Of a stretch of 43,190 bases of DNA, positions 36,506-43,190 are shown in pieces. Positions within the stretch are counted from its first letter, which is position 1; every line of letters begins with the position of its first letter. The notes below the pieces were generated by a model. That model saw only the letters and a program-made list of their open reading frames with translations. It was not told the DNA's origin and made no database searches. The DNA is from Deltaproteobacteria bacterium. Lineage in GTDB: Bacteria > Myxococcota_C > UBA6777. A program made the translations under genes and the position numbers. Location of the stretch: NCBI GenBank assembly GCA_002731275.1, contig PCBK01000067.1:1-43190 (forward strand). Direction: 5' to 3'.

Positions 36506-36820
36506 TCAGTGCATATACTCAACGCGAAAGTACAGACGAATCTTCTCATCACAATGCAAACACTCACAGCCGATCACTGTGATCGCAGGCTGATCGACCA
36601 ACGCTGCCTGTGAGCGCTTGACGATCTTGCCGCCGCAAAAACACCGGGTCGTGTCGACATACGGCTGCGTCTCCTTTAGACTCGAAACCACCCTCGCCGT
36701 CTCGGGCGCATGACCCTCTTTCCCCAAAAAATGTTGTTTTCTTTGATGTTTTTTTCGCCTTTTTTGTCCCCACACATACAACACCGCGAGAACCAACGGC
36801 ACCACAATCCAGGGTAACAT
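36506..36820 (-). CDS. small membrane protein with CXC...CXXC cysteine pairs
   Basis: A 104-residue protein with one membrane helix at the N-terminus (LPWIVVPLVLAVLYVWG), a basic stretch (KRRKKHQRKQ) that should face the cytoplasm, then a soluble domain with CFCGG and CECLHC. The two cysteine pairs could form a zinc ribbon. GGAGGAG lies a little far (about 10 bp) upstream of 36820; an earlier ATG at 36847 is possible. First gene of the operon with the YkgJ-type gene and hemF. Not recognised as a named family. Confidence 0.75.
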   Translation of the reverse strand: MLPWIVVPLVLAVLYVWGQKRRKKHQRKQHFLGKEGHAPETARVVSSLKETQPYVDTTRCFCGGKIVKRSQAALVDQPAITVIGCECLHCDEKIRLYFRVEYMH

Positions 36821-37069
36821 GTGCTCTTTTCTCCTCCCGAAAGACATAGGTTGCCACATCCGCCCCAACCAACATACCACAAAGAGCCACTCGCCTTCGA
36901 AACAAACTCGGACACAATGTCTCCACCTGCTCTCTTTTCAACCACCCCTTGCACCATTGACGAACAGTAGACACTGATAGACAATAGATGTGACAACAGG
37001 TTGAAATATCCAAAAAACAGGACCTTCGTCGTTGTACAAAAAAGACCACAGAGAAAAAGGAATCCATTG

Positions 37070-37915
37070 ATGTCGACAAAATCATCACTCGTCTTCAGTC
37101 TTGTGTTATGTGCTTTTTGGCTGAGCGACCCAAGCGCGAGCTTCGCACAAAAAGCAGGAGACAAAGGGAACTCACAACCACTCTTCTCCTCTATGCCACC
37201 GGCCCGTCCCAAAGCCAAAACATATACCCATGTCGAGTGGTCCTCCCTCAACTTTCAGCAAGCACTCGCGGCCGCCAAAACCAAACAACTCCCCATCCTC
37301 CTCGACATGTTCGCCACATGGTGTGGTCCATGTAAGCGATTTGAACGAGAGGTCTTCTCCAAATCCCACGTCGCGACATATATCCACAAGCACTTTATCC
37401 CCCTCAAGCGGGACGGTTACAAAGGCGAAGGCCGGATGCTCGCCAAAAAGTACAACTGCGTGACATACCCTTGTATCTTGGTCATCGACCAAAACGGAAA
37501 AGAGATCGAGCGCGTGACCAAGTTCACCAAACCCTCACCTTTTTTGCAAAAGCTCACCTCGATCAGACAAGGTCAAGGGACACTCAAATCCCTCCTCCCC
37601 CAACTCAAAAAGAACCCCAACGACGCGCTCCTGCGCTTTCGCGTCGGATATCGCCTCGCTTATAGAGGGGACGCACGCTGTATCGGGCACCTGCGCTATG
37701 TCTCACAACATCCCCCCAAAGGCTTCCCCTGGCTCGCGAGTCGCTCCCTGTATGTACTTGGACGCATTTACTACCGCAACACCATGCGTGATTGGCCCAA
37801 CGTCGTCAAAATCTTCAAAGAGTTCCTCAAGCGCTTCCCCAACCACAAGAAAGCCCGCCGTGTAGCGCGTATGCTCGCAAGAGCACAATACCGGATACAA
37901 CGCCAAAAACGCTAA
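37070..37915 (+). CDS. exported thioredoxin-fold protein with C-terminal helical repeat
   Basis: A 281-residue protein. A signal peptide covers about 1-27 (MSTKSSLVFSLVLCAFWLSD, cleavage near SFA). Residues about 50-165 are a thioredoxin fold of the DUF255/thioredoxin-7 kind: LPILLDMFATWCGPCKRFE with the redox motif CGPC, and the cis-Pro loop VTYPCILVIDQNG. The C-terminal 110 residues look like TPR-type helices (FRVGYRLAYRGD, WPNVVKIFKEFLKRFPNHKKA). AAGGA 8 bp upstream fixes the start at 37070. It probably acts on disulfides of periplasmic proteins; the many Cys-rich exported proteins nearby are possible clients (inference). Confidence 0.9.
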   Translation: MSTKSSLVFSLVLCAFWLSDPSASFAQKAGDKGNSQPLFSSMPPARPKAKTYTHVEWSSLNFQQALAAAKTKQLPILLDMFATWCGPCKRFEREVFSKSHVATYIHKHFIPLKRDGYKGEGRMLAKKYNCVTYPCILVIDQNGKEIERVTKFTKPSPFLQKLTSIRQGQGTLKSLLPQLKKNPNDALLRFRVGYRLAYRGDARCIGHLRYVSQHPPKGFPWLASRSLYVLGRIYYRNTMRDWPNVVKIFKEFLKRFPNHKKARRVARMLARAQYRIQRQKR

Positions 37916-37929
37916 GACGACTGCAAGGA

Positions 37930-38010
37930 AAAATGCAACATCAAGGTCGGACACAAGTCCTGACCCACCGAAAAATGAAAGCATCGAGGTCGGACACAAG
38001 GCCCGACCCC
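37930..38010 (+). repeat. two direct copies of a GGTCGGAC... palindromic element
   Basis: Copies at about 37930-37966 and 37972-38010 share AAAATG, then an ATC and AGGTCGGACACAAG, followed by inverse arms (CTGACC or CCCGACC). The second copy's core (37986-38007) is the exact reverse complement of 42388-42409 in the repeat island at the right end of the window. Confidence 0.8.
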
Positions 38011-38223
38011 TTTGTCCCTCCACTCCCCTCCCAACAACACACCCTCTCGTGACCCCACAAAAAAACTGAACGAATCCTCATTCTTTCTCCTGATGACCGA
38101 ATGCACAAACCGTTGACAACGAGATCAAGCGGTGTTACACATAATAGATATATTTCGCGAACATTTTGAGAGACAAATGCATGATCTCAAAAAGATTCTA
38201 AAGGAGGAACGGTTCCCCAATCC

Positions 38224-38247
38224 CTGAAGCTTCAGGCTGCAGCCTGA
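38224..38247. repeat. overlapping perfect palindromes
   Basis: CTGAAGCTTCAG (38224-38235) and TCAGGCTGCAGCCTGA (38232-38247) are perfect palindromes sharing four bases. They lie between the repeats and the next gene and have the same build as palindromes in the right-end island. Confidence 0.85.
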
Positions 38248-38365
38248 CCCATTTCATCGACACAGTGTGTGATGTGTTTGTCACTGTTGATCCAGCCCAA
38301 AGGCTGTCGATCCAGGACGAGAGGCATTCTCCAAACCATCCGACACACCAAAAGAGAATAGACAC

Positions 38366-39355
38366 ATGAACCAATCAAACTCATACCCTTCTTTGGAGGC
38401 CGTCCAAGAGCCCCAAGAAGGTCTGCTCGTAGAGACCACAAAGAACGCTCCTGTAGAGTCCACAGCGTCCACACAAGATATCCATGAGCAAGCTCCCGTC
38501 GCAGTCGAAGCAGACGAGCCCATTGGATTCCAGATCGATGTCATCCGCAAACAACTGCAACAAGAAGATGAGCTAGAGAGACCCGAGTTTGTCGGCGCAC
38601 TCGGTAGCGCGATCACGCTCATCGTCTCAGGTGGTCTGTGGAGCTTTCTCCTCTCTTCCAAGATCTGGTGGCTCTCGCTGCTTTATACACTCGGCAATGG
38701 TGTCTTGCCCTTCTTGTTGTGGTTTGGATTCAGTCGCTTCTTCTTTCAAGGGTTGCGCGCGAGCTGGTGGCTGAATTGTCTGATCGTGAGTGGGTTTGCC
38801 TGGTGGTTCTTCGCCACCCCATTTGCAGGGCTGTTGATGGCAGGTGTGAGTATCACGAGCTTCTCGCTCATCGACTTCTACTTTCGCCGCCAACAAGAAC
38901 AAAAGTGGGAGTACATTGGCCTTCCCGCCAACATCTGTAAACGCATCAAAAGCCTCCCAGAGTCGCTGCCTGAAGATGTCTGTGTCTTCCTCGATGAAGG
39001 TCTCAAAGACTACAATTACCTGCAAGAGATCTGTACAGAACCCCCAGAATCACTCCCTGTTGAGACGAGCACGCTCCGCCAAAACGCCGCAAGCGTCCTC
39101 GATGGATTGCTCACAAGAGCAGGCCGTATCGCCCGTCTCGTCAGAAGCCAGCAGATCAAACCCGCTGATAAGACGAAACAACATATCCAGGAAGAACGTA
39201 AACACGTCAACGAGGCACTCAAGAGCCTTCACCAGCTCACACAAGCTCTCCTCCTGCACGCAGAAGGACAACCCATCCCCTCAGAGAAAATCGCCGAACA
39301 GGCCAAACAACTCGAACTCCTCAGCCGCCAAAAATTTGGCCCCTCGCTCTTCTAA
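38366..39355 (+). CDS. hypothetical multi-span membrane protein
   Basis: A 329-residue protein, not recognised. Residues 1-75 are acidic and hydrophilic. Hydrophobic helices lie at about 78-97, 100-126 and 132-168 (WWLNCLIVSGFAWWFFATPF and what follows), giving three to four membrane spans. The last 150 residues are charged and helical with Gln/Glu/Lys-rich stretches typical of coiled coil (IQEERKHVNEALKSLHQL). The ribosome binding site is weak. It resembles the Asp/Gln-rich membrane proteins with a cytoplasmic 5-bromo-4-chloroindolyl-like XpaC helical tail only in general shape, so no family is assigned. Its stop is 8 bp from that of the convergent gene. Confidence 0.75.
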   Translation: MNQSNSYPSLEAVQEPQEGLLVETTKNAPVESTASTQDIHEQAPVAVEADEPIGFQIDVIRKQLQQEDELERPEFVGALGSAITLIVSGGLWSFLLSSKIWWLSLLYTLGNGVLPFLLWFGFSRFFFQGLRASWWLNCLIVSGFAWWFFATPFAGLLMAGVSITSFSLIDFYFRRQQEQKWEYIGLPANICKRIKSLPESLPEDVCVFLDEGLKDYNYLQEICTEPPESLPVETSTLRQNAASVLDGLLTRAGRIARLVRSQQIKPADKTKQHIQEERKHVNEALKSLHQLTQALLLHAEGQPIPSEKIAEQAKQLELLSRQKFGPSLF

Positions 39356-39363
39356 AGAAACCC

Positions 39364-39930
39364 CTACTCAACGCTCCTCATATCGTTCGACTCATCGACC
39401 TTCTTCGCTGATGACTCATCCCATTGCTTGCGCTTTTGTAATGAGATGCGCTTCAACAGATCTTTGATCGACGCGAACAAAACAGCCCCTCCCATCAACC
39501 ACAACGCCAAAACCAACACGATCTGTGACGCTTTAAACGGATGCTTGATCCCAATCGTCGCGATACGCGTCGGGACCTCTTCTCCTGTCAACCAACGCTT
39601 GCCCATCTCCGCGTTGACACGGAGCGCAAAGGGAGGTGTTTGATTCTTCTGGACATAGTCGAACACGGCGCTGTTCTCGATCGAGACTTTGTGTGTCTTG
39701 CCCCCTTCTTTCCAGGACATTGAGACAAAATAACGACTGCCCCGTGCCGCAGGGACGCGCTTGATGTCACTCAACTCCACACTGATCTCGTGACGCCCAC
39801 GCACCCACACCTTGTCAAGTTGATGATAAAGTGGCGATGAGACGTACCACATCAACGTCACACCGATCACACACCCAAGGCAGCTCGAAGTTACCCACCA
39901 CAACATCTTTCCATTCAAAAATTGCTTCAT
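39364..39930 (-). CDS. hypothetical two-span membrane protein
   Basis: A 188-residue protein with membrane helices at about 9-31 (MLWWVTSSCLGCVIGVTLMW) and 137-156 (IVLVLALWLMGGAVLF), enclosing an extracytoplasmic domain of about 100 residues with strand-rich sequence (YFVSMSWKEGGKTHKVSIEN). The C-terminal 30 residues are charged and cytoplasmic. The layout matches the DUF3592 type (a beta domain between two helices), but the match is not strong enough to name it. The binding site upstream of 39930 is weak. Confidence 0.72.
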   Translation of the reverse strand: MKQFLNGKMLWWVTSSCLGCVIGVTLMWYVSSPLYHQLDKVWVRGRHEISVELSDIKRVPAARGSRYFVSMSWKEGGKTHKVSIENSAVFDYVQKNQTPPFALRVNAEMGKRWLTGEEVPTRIATIGIKHPFKASQIVLVLALWLMGGAVLFASIKDLLKRISLQKRKQWDESSAKKVDESNDMRSVE

Positions 39931-40084
39931 TCTACATATCCAAGTTGTAATTTTACAGCAATCCCCTATAATCGGAGACTACACGAAAATGTAAGACCTA
40001 CACCATCCAGGTTCTCAAAAAGGATGGACACTATAACCACCAATGATTGAAGAGACAACACCTCACCGAATCGATGGAGCCAAC

Positions 40085-41590
40085 ATGGCGAATCAACGAG
40101 ACGCCCTACTCACATGGGAGCGTCAATTATCGAGTGTGTACAGAATCAATCCGTTCTCGGATCATACTTACAACCGTCTGCGTCGCAAGGCCGAGAGAGA
40201 ACTTCGCGCCCTTCAACCAGAACAACAACACACCACACTCGAAGATCGTTTACAGCTCGCCCAATTATGGCTCCACAGATACGCCTCCGCAGGTGAAGAA
40301 TACCCAGCCCTGTGGCAAAGTGCCTATCTCTGCCTCGCCCGCTTCGTCGTCGATTCATCCTTTGAGGCGCCGAAAGAGACCGGCGACGCGCTGCAACAAA
40401 CGTGGTTCCAGCTCGATCAGCTCGGGCAACAATACAAAGTCCCGGACAACAGAGAACTCCTCGGCATCGCAGCCCGCGCAAGACGCGCCAACATCTCGCT
40501 CTCACGCATTCGCGGTCACTCGCGTCGTCTACACGACCTCAAGCGCGAGATCTGGTCCGCGTGTTTTGGTGCCGATCTGCTACGTTTGCTCTTGTACGGG
40601 CGCATCTTCCAAGAGTTAAACGTCCTGATCATTGGCCCAACAGGGAGCGGTAAAGAGCTCGCCGCGCAGGTCCTCCTCTCCGCCGTCGAAGGTGAATGGA
40701 AACAGGAGAAAAACAAAAAGACCCTCACATGGCAACCCCATCGCACTGAAGCGATCAACCTCGCAGAATTCCCACGTCCATTGATGGCCGCACAGATCAC
40801 GGGCTACAAAAAAGGTGCCTTTACTGGTGCTGCGTCGGATTTTCAGGGGGTTTTGTCTCGGTGTGATGAAGGCGCGGTTCTGCTCGATGAGATTGGTGAG
40901 CTTCCAGAAGAAGGACAGGTCGTCCTGTTGCGCGCCCTTGAGACCAAGCGTGTCCGCCCCCTCGGCGCAGAATCCATTGAATCTGCGAATTGCCGGGTGA
41001 TCGCCGCGACACATAAACAACTCAACACACAAGACGCCGGACTCTTTCGTCGTGATCTGTTCTACCGATTGGCAGGTGCTGTCATCGAGGTCCCATCACT
41101 CGCCGAACGACCAGAAGATCTGCTGCCCATCGCCCTTGGATTCTTGCAAGAGTGGGGGATCCGCAAGAGCGCTCTGCGTCAGCTCGAAGACCCAAGACAC
41201 CACATCACTGAGTGGCTCAAGAAGCCAGAGATCCAATCGTATGCTTGGCCCGGTAACGCACGTGAATTGAAGCGCGCTGTCAGCCGGATTCTCGTAGGAT
41301 ATCAACAACAAGAATTTACACAGCGCTTGCCCTCACTCTTCCCACAAGAAGATGCCACCGTCACCAACACGCCGCCACGCGTCCCCATCGAGCTTGTAGA
41401 AGGAACTTGGAGTCTCGAAGAAGCCAAACAATGGTATATTCAGTATGTCCTGGAGCTACAGCAAGGCAACCAGAAATTGGCGGCAAGCCAACTTGGGATC
41501 CACCGGACAACGATCTACAATCTCAACAAACGCAAAAAGCAAAACGAAGCAAAAGACACACAGCCCAACGCAAAAGAGACAGACGCATGA
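40085..41590 (+). CDS. sigma-54-dependent transcriptional activator with unrecognised N-terminal domain
   Basis: A 501-residue AAA+ enhancer-binding protein that opens sigma-54 promoters. Numbering from 40085: Walker A GPTGSGKE at 184-191, the sigma-54 contact loop GAFTGA at 244-249, Walker B AVLLDEIGE near 264-272, arginine finger region FRRDLFYRL, WPGN at 388-391, and a Fis-type helix-turn-helix QKLAASQLGIHRTTIYNLNK at the C-terminus. The first 165 residues are helical and match no receiver, GAF, PAS or FHA domain that I recognise. GGAG 5 bp upstream favours 40085 over an ATG at 40043 (14 residues longer). The ATG of the next gene overlaps its stop (ATGA), so the two are coupled. Confidence 0.93.
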   Translation: MANQRDALLTWERQLSSVYRINPFSDHTYNRLRRKAERELRALQPEQQHTTLEDRLQLAQLWLHRYASAGEEYPALWQSAYLCLARFVVDSSFEAPKETGDALQQTWFQLDQLGQQYKVPDNRELLGIAARARRANISLSRIRGHSRRLHDLKREIWSACFGADLLRLLLYGRIFQELNVLIIGPTGSGKELAAQVLLSAVEGEWKQEKNKKTLTWQPHRTEAINLAEFPRPLMAAQITGYKKGAFTGAASDFQGVLSRCDEGAVLLDEIGELPEEGQVVLLRALETKRVRPLGAESIESANCRVIAATHKQLNTQDAGLFRRDLFYRLAGAVIEVPSLAERPEDLLPIALGFLQEWGIRKSALRQLEDPRHHITEWLKKPEIQSYAWPGNARELKRAVSRILVGYQQQEFTQRLPSLFPQEDATVTNTPPRVPIELVEGTWSLEEAKQWYIQYVLELQQGNQKLAASQLGIHRTTIYNLNKRKKQNEAKDTQPNAKETDA

Positions 41591-42087
41591 GTCAGGACAC
41601 AGAACGACCCACATCATTTTATACGGACTTCAATGTCTTCATCGGCATGTTGATCCAGGAAGTTATGAACGCCGCCAATCCCCCCTCCTCTCCCCAAATG
41701 TCTCCCGAACTTGCAGCCTTTTGGAAAGCCGCAGGTGATGTCTTTGGGCTTCACAAACTCACAGCGATCGTCCGCACGACACCCGAACTGCTCACACAGC
41801 TTGAGCAGTATACAGACCGTCCACTCGATGATATACGCAACGCGCACTCCAAAACAGCTTCCCACCTTGCCTTCACCACAGCCCTCAATGACTTCTCCAA
41901 AGTCATCCCACTCGGCGCGACAGGTGCAGACCTTCAAGTCCTCTACACCGCGATCCTCGAAAATGTCGAGCACCAATACCTCAGCCACACCAGCCGACAA
42001 CAAGCCGGCATCCTCTCCGAACAAGACCTCAAAGAAGAACTCGATGAGCTCTTCCTGATCACCTCCTATAAACTGACGCGTGTCTGA
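41587..42087 (+). CDS. hypothetical protein translationally coupled to the sigma-54 activator
   Basis: A 166-residue soluble protein, not recognised. It looks mostly helical, acidic, without signal peptide, membrane helix or cysteines; noticeable stretches are FYTDFNVFIGMLIQEVMNA near the N-terminus and SEQDLKEELDELFLI near the end. Its ATG overlaps the stop of the activator gene by four bases (ATGA at 41587-41590), the classic sign of translational coupling. It may be a partner or regulator of the activator, perhaps binding its unusual N-terminal domain (inference). The first copy of the repeat island begins right at its stop codon. Confidence 0.78.
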   Translation: MSQDTERPTSFYTDFNVFIGMLIQEVMNAANPPSSPQMSPELAAFWKAAGDVFGLHKLTAIVRTTPELLTQLEQYTDRPLDDIRNAHSKTASHLAFTTALNDFSKVIPLGATGADLQVLYTAILENVEHQYLSHTSRQQAGILSEQDLKEELDELFLITSYKLTRV

Positions 42088-42095
42088 ATCGAATG

Positions 42096-42137
42096 CTGCT
42101 CCAAGGGCGGTTGCATTTGTGTCTTCGCAAGCTCCCC
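42096..42137 (-). repeat. inverted repeat pair, copy 1 (42 bp)
   Basis: The reverse complement of this 42-bp stretch matches 42934-42975 at 33 of 42 positions, without gaps. Shared parts include GGGGAG, TTGCG, GAGACA-type, TGCAAC and GGAGCAG. Confidence 0.85.
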
Positions 42138-42325
42138 CCTGTAAGATCAACGCTTTGCTTCGCTCGACAATGGGAGCGATGCAAGACCCCCTCAGACGGG
42201 CTTCGCCCGCCAGCTCCCCCTGTACAACTTTGTTGACAAGGGGAGCGATGCAAGACCCCCTCAGCCTCCCTTGCGGTCGGCAGCTCCCCCTGCTATTCAA
42301 CTACGTTGGCAAGGGGAGCGATGCA
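42131..42325 (+). repeat. tandem array, period about 70 bp
   Basis: GGGAGCGATGCA recurs at 42172, 42241 and 42314. In the first two units it continues identically as AGACCCCCTCAG. CAGCTCCCCCTG-type segments alternate with it (42131, 42211, 42281). AGCTCCCC and GGGGAGC are inverse, so each unit can fold. The spacers vary and include small hairpins such as CGGGC-TTC-GCCCG (42197-42209). Confidence 0.85.
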
Positions 42326-42379
42326 CGTCAAAGGATATATCGCAATACAAACGAAAAATCCGTGTATGTCGGATGGATT

Positions 42380-42505
42380 TCAGTAAGGTCGGGCCTTGTG
42401 TCCGACCTCAATTTTCGTATATATCGGCAGAATAGCCCCTCCTCTCGAAAGGCTTGAGAGGAGGGAAGGAGCGACAGGGTGGTGAGTTTGTTGAGGTGGA
42501 TGATT
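42380..42505 (+). repeat. direct repeat pair, copy A
   Basis: Matches 43045-43175 over nearly its whole length. Contains a GGTCGG/CCGACC hairpin (42387-42407), the conserved CGTATATATCGG, and a perfect 10-bp stem CCCTCCTCTC/GAGAGGAGGG (42437-42446, 42456-42465) with a 9-nt loop. Confidence 0.9.
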
Positions 42506-42570
42506 CTAAAGCGCACGAAGCAAATCAGAATTCGGGTATCTTCCGTGCATATCGGATGGGCTGTTTTTGA

Positions 42571-42592
42571 GGGTGGGTCTTTAGACCTGCCC
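42571..42592. repeat. palindrome with GGTCT-TT-AGACC core
   Basis: GGTCT and AGACC flank TT; two G-T pairs and three more G-C pairs extend the stem to ten base pairs. Confidence 0.75.
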
Positions 42593-42604
42593 AATTCCAA
42601 TCGT

Positions 42605-42625
42605 CGCGAGGCCTTCGGCCTCGCG
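42605..42625. repeat. perfect 9-bp hairpin with C(TTCG)G loop
   Basis: CGCGAGGCC (42605-42613) and GGCCTCGCG (42617-42625) are exact inverses around TTC. As RNA the loop could form the very stable C(UUCG)G tetraloop. Confidence 0.9.
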
Positions 42626-42640
42626 TACCCTCTCCATAGG

Positions 42641-42658
42641 CCCAGGTTTTAACCTGGG
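42641..42658. repeat. palindrome CCCAGGTT-TT-AACCTGGG
   Basis: Exact 8-bp arms around TT. Confidence 0.9.
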
Positions 42659-42789
42659 TATACGGCCATTCGTATCCCTTATATCCGTCCGTGTGAGGAT
42701 ATTTGTTTCCATTGGATGCATCCGGTCCGAAGGTTGGTTGGAGGGATTCATTATGAATGTTTGGTTGGATGGATTCGTTTGTTTGGTGT

Positions 42790-42809
42790 CACCGGGTTGA
42801 AACCCGGTG
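42790..42809. repeat. palindrome CACCGGGTT-GA-AACCCGGTG
   Basis: Exact 9-bp arms around GA. Confidence 0.9.
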
Positions 42810-42862
42810 CTATAGAAAAGGTACGCTCGCCTTCAAGGCTTCGCATCGATCAGAATTGCGGC

Positions 42863-42877
42863 GGGACTCAAAGTCCC
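42863..42877. repeat. palindrome GGGACT-CAA-AGTCCC
   Basis: Exact 6-bp arms around CAA; a flanking GGC/ACC extends it imperfectly. Confidence 0.85.
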
Positions 42878-42933
42878 ACCTCAACGCAAAAACACAACCC
42901 ATCACAAGGAGATCTGATTTTCTCGTGGAATCA

Positions 42934-42975
42934 GGGGAGTTTGCGGAGACACGAGTGCAACGTCCGCCGGAGCAG
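42934..42975 (+). repeat. inverted repeat pair, copy 2 (42 bp)
   Basis: Partner of 42096-42137 in opposite orientation, 33 of 42 positions equal. It is followed by TTTTCGAGTCTCCCCC, whose TTCGA is also found next to copy 1. Confidence 0.85.
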
Positions 42976-43044
42976 TTTTCGAGTCTCCCCCATGTATAGG
43001 GTTTGCCCCTGATGTCGCCAAATCTTCGAATATATCGTTTGAAA

Positions 43045-43175
43045 TCAGTAGGGTCGGGCCTTGCGCCCGACCTCAACCCCCGTATATATCGGTTGGTTTG
43101 TCCCTCCTCTCGAAAGGCTTGAGAGGAGGGAAGAGCCGAAGGCTCAGGGTGGAGAGTTTGTTGAGGCGGATGATT
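43045..43175 (+). repeat. direct repeat pair, copy B
   Basis: Second copy of 42380-42505. Its GGTCGGGC/GCCCGACC stem (43052-43059, 43065-43072) is perfect over 8 bp. The CCCTCCTCTC/GAGAGGAGGG stem is identical to copy A. A 5-bp larger segment adds a small hairpin AGCC-GAA-GGCT (43134-43144) where copy A has a shorter, unpaired sequence. Confidence 0.9.
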
Positions 43176-43190
43176 GCAAGTGAAGACGCA

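Larger units (their letters stand above)
37916..38365. other. intergenic region with palindromic repeats
   Basis: A 450-bp non-coding region with two direct copies of a GGTCGGAC palindromic element (37930-38010), two overlapping palindromes (38224-38247) and a possible -35 box TTGACA at 38113-38118 with weak -10 candidates TACACA or CATAAT. A good Shine-Dalgarno-like AAAGGAGG at about 38201-38208 has no start codon after it. The next gene begins at 38366. Confidence 0.6.
42088..43190. other. non-coding repeat island
   Basis: About 1.1 kb with no supported gene up to the window edge. It holds a tandem array, inverted and direct repeat pairs and at least eight palindromes, listed separately. 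Open frames crossing it on both strands are repeat-derived; for example near-identical peptides GSLRRHKCN and GSLRRHECN come from the inverted pair. Confidence 0.8.

Noticed and set aside
38177-38227. 16-codon mini-gene (MHDLKKILKEERFPNP) before the membrane protein gene
   Set aside because: Only a weak GAGAG upstream and no comparative support; its end merges with the palindromes.
41614-42300. 228-codon minus-strand frame across the end of the last gene and the repeat array
   Set aside because: Antisense to the coupled gene and the repeats; its peptide repeats (RLRGSCIAP) come from the DNA repeats.
42088-43190. CRISPR array
   Set aside because: Repeat units are few, of unequal spacing and carry internal hairpins in the spacers; no cas genes are present.

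Overview
The window looks like a stretch of chromosome from a Gram-negative, predatory or social type bacterium of the former Deltaproteobacteria (Myxococcota or Bradymonadia-like). This is an inference from gene content, not from a marker gene. The signs are several Ser/Thr protein kinases of different architecture, a sigma-54 activator, an 886-residue cysteine-module lipoprotein, a MopE-like cysteine motif, outer-membrane barrels, and a bacterial Thg1-like protein. No rRNA, intact tRNA, transposase, integrase, phage gene or CRISPR array was seen.

Layout, left to right. 1-615: start of a pseudo-receiver/Ser-Thr kinase fusion. 1204-4113: PreP-like M16C metallopeptidase. 4383-7243: DUF1990 protein and a secreted M3 metallopeptidase. 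7249-9871: a three-gene minus-strand operon (ChrR-like cupin, DUF455 ferritin-like protein, ATP-grasp enzyme). 10199-12356: NrtR-type regulator followed by nadA, with a promoter and an inverted-repeat operator candidate between them. 12353-13292: two small envelope proteins. 13615-16321: acyl-CoA dehydrogenase, DUF2071 protein, and a convergent Thg1-family 3'-5' polymerase whose start overlaps a tRNA-Asp-like relic. 16624-20531: lipoprotein, transmembrane kinase with a formylglycine-enzyme-like domain, and a second kinase. 20567-23517: HNH protein and a divergent SecA without the zinc tail. 23883-29564: lipase-like hydrolase, two outer-membrane barrels, small proteins, YjbQ, and a protein made of 16-residue repeats. 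29576-34799: giant cysteine-rich lipoprotein downstream of a kinase with a six-helix membrane tail. 34868-36820: small membrane protein, YkgJ-type protein and HemF in one operon. 37070-39930: secreted thioredoxin-like protein and two membrane proteins. 40085-42087: sigma-54 activator with an unrecognised N-terminal domain, translationally coupled to an unknown protein. 42088-43190: a non-coding repeat island.

Main themes. Signalling is spread over four kinases and one AAA+ activator, most of them beside envelope lipoproteins or membrane proteins. NAD synthesis (nrtR-nadA) and heme synthesis (hemF) are the clear metabolic units. Convergent genes are packed with 0-11 bp between stop codons. The non-coding DNA near 37930-38250 and 42090-43190 is full of palindromes of different sequence but similar build, including a tandem array of about 70 bp period, an inverted 42-bp pair and a direct 126/131-bp pair. 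This repeat system, the kinase/lipoprotein cluster and the cupin-DUF455-ATP-grasp operon are the parts most worth following up.
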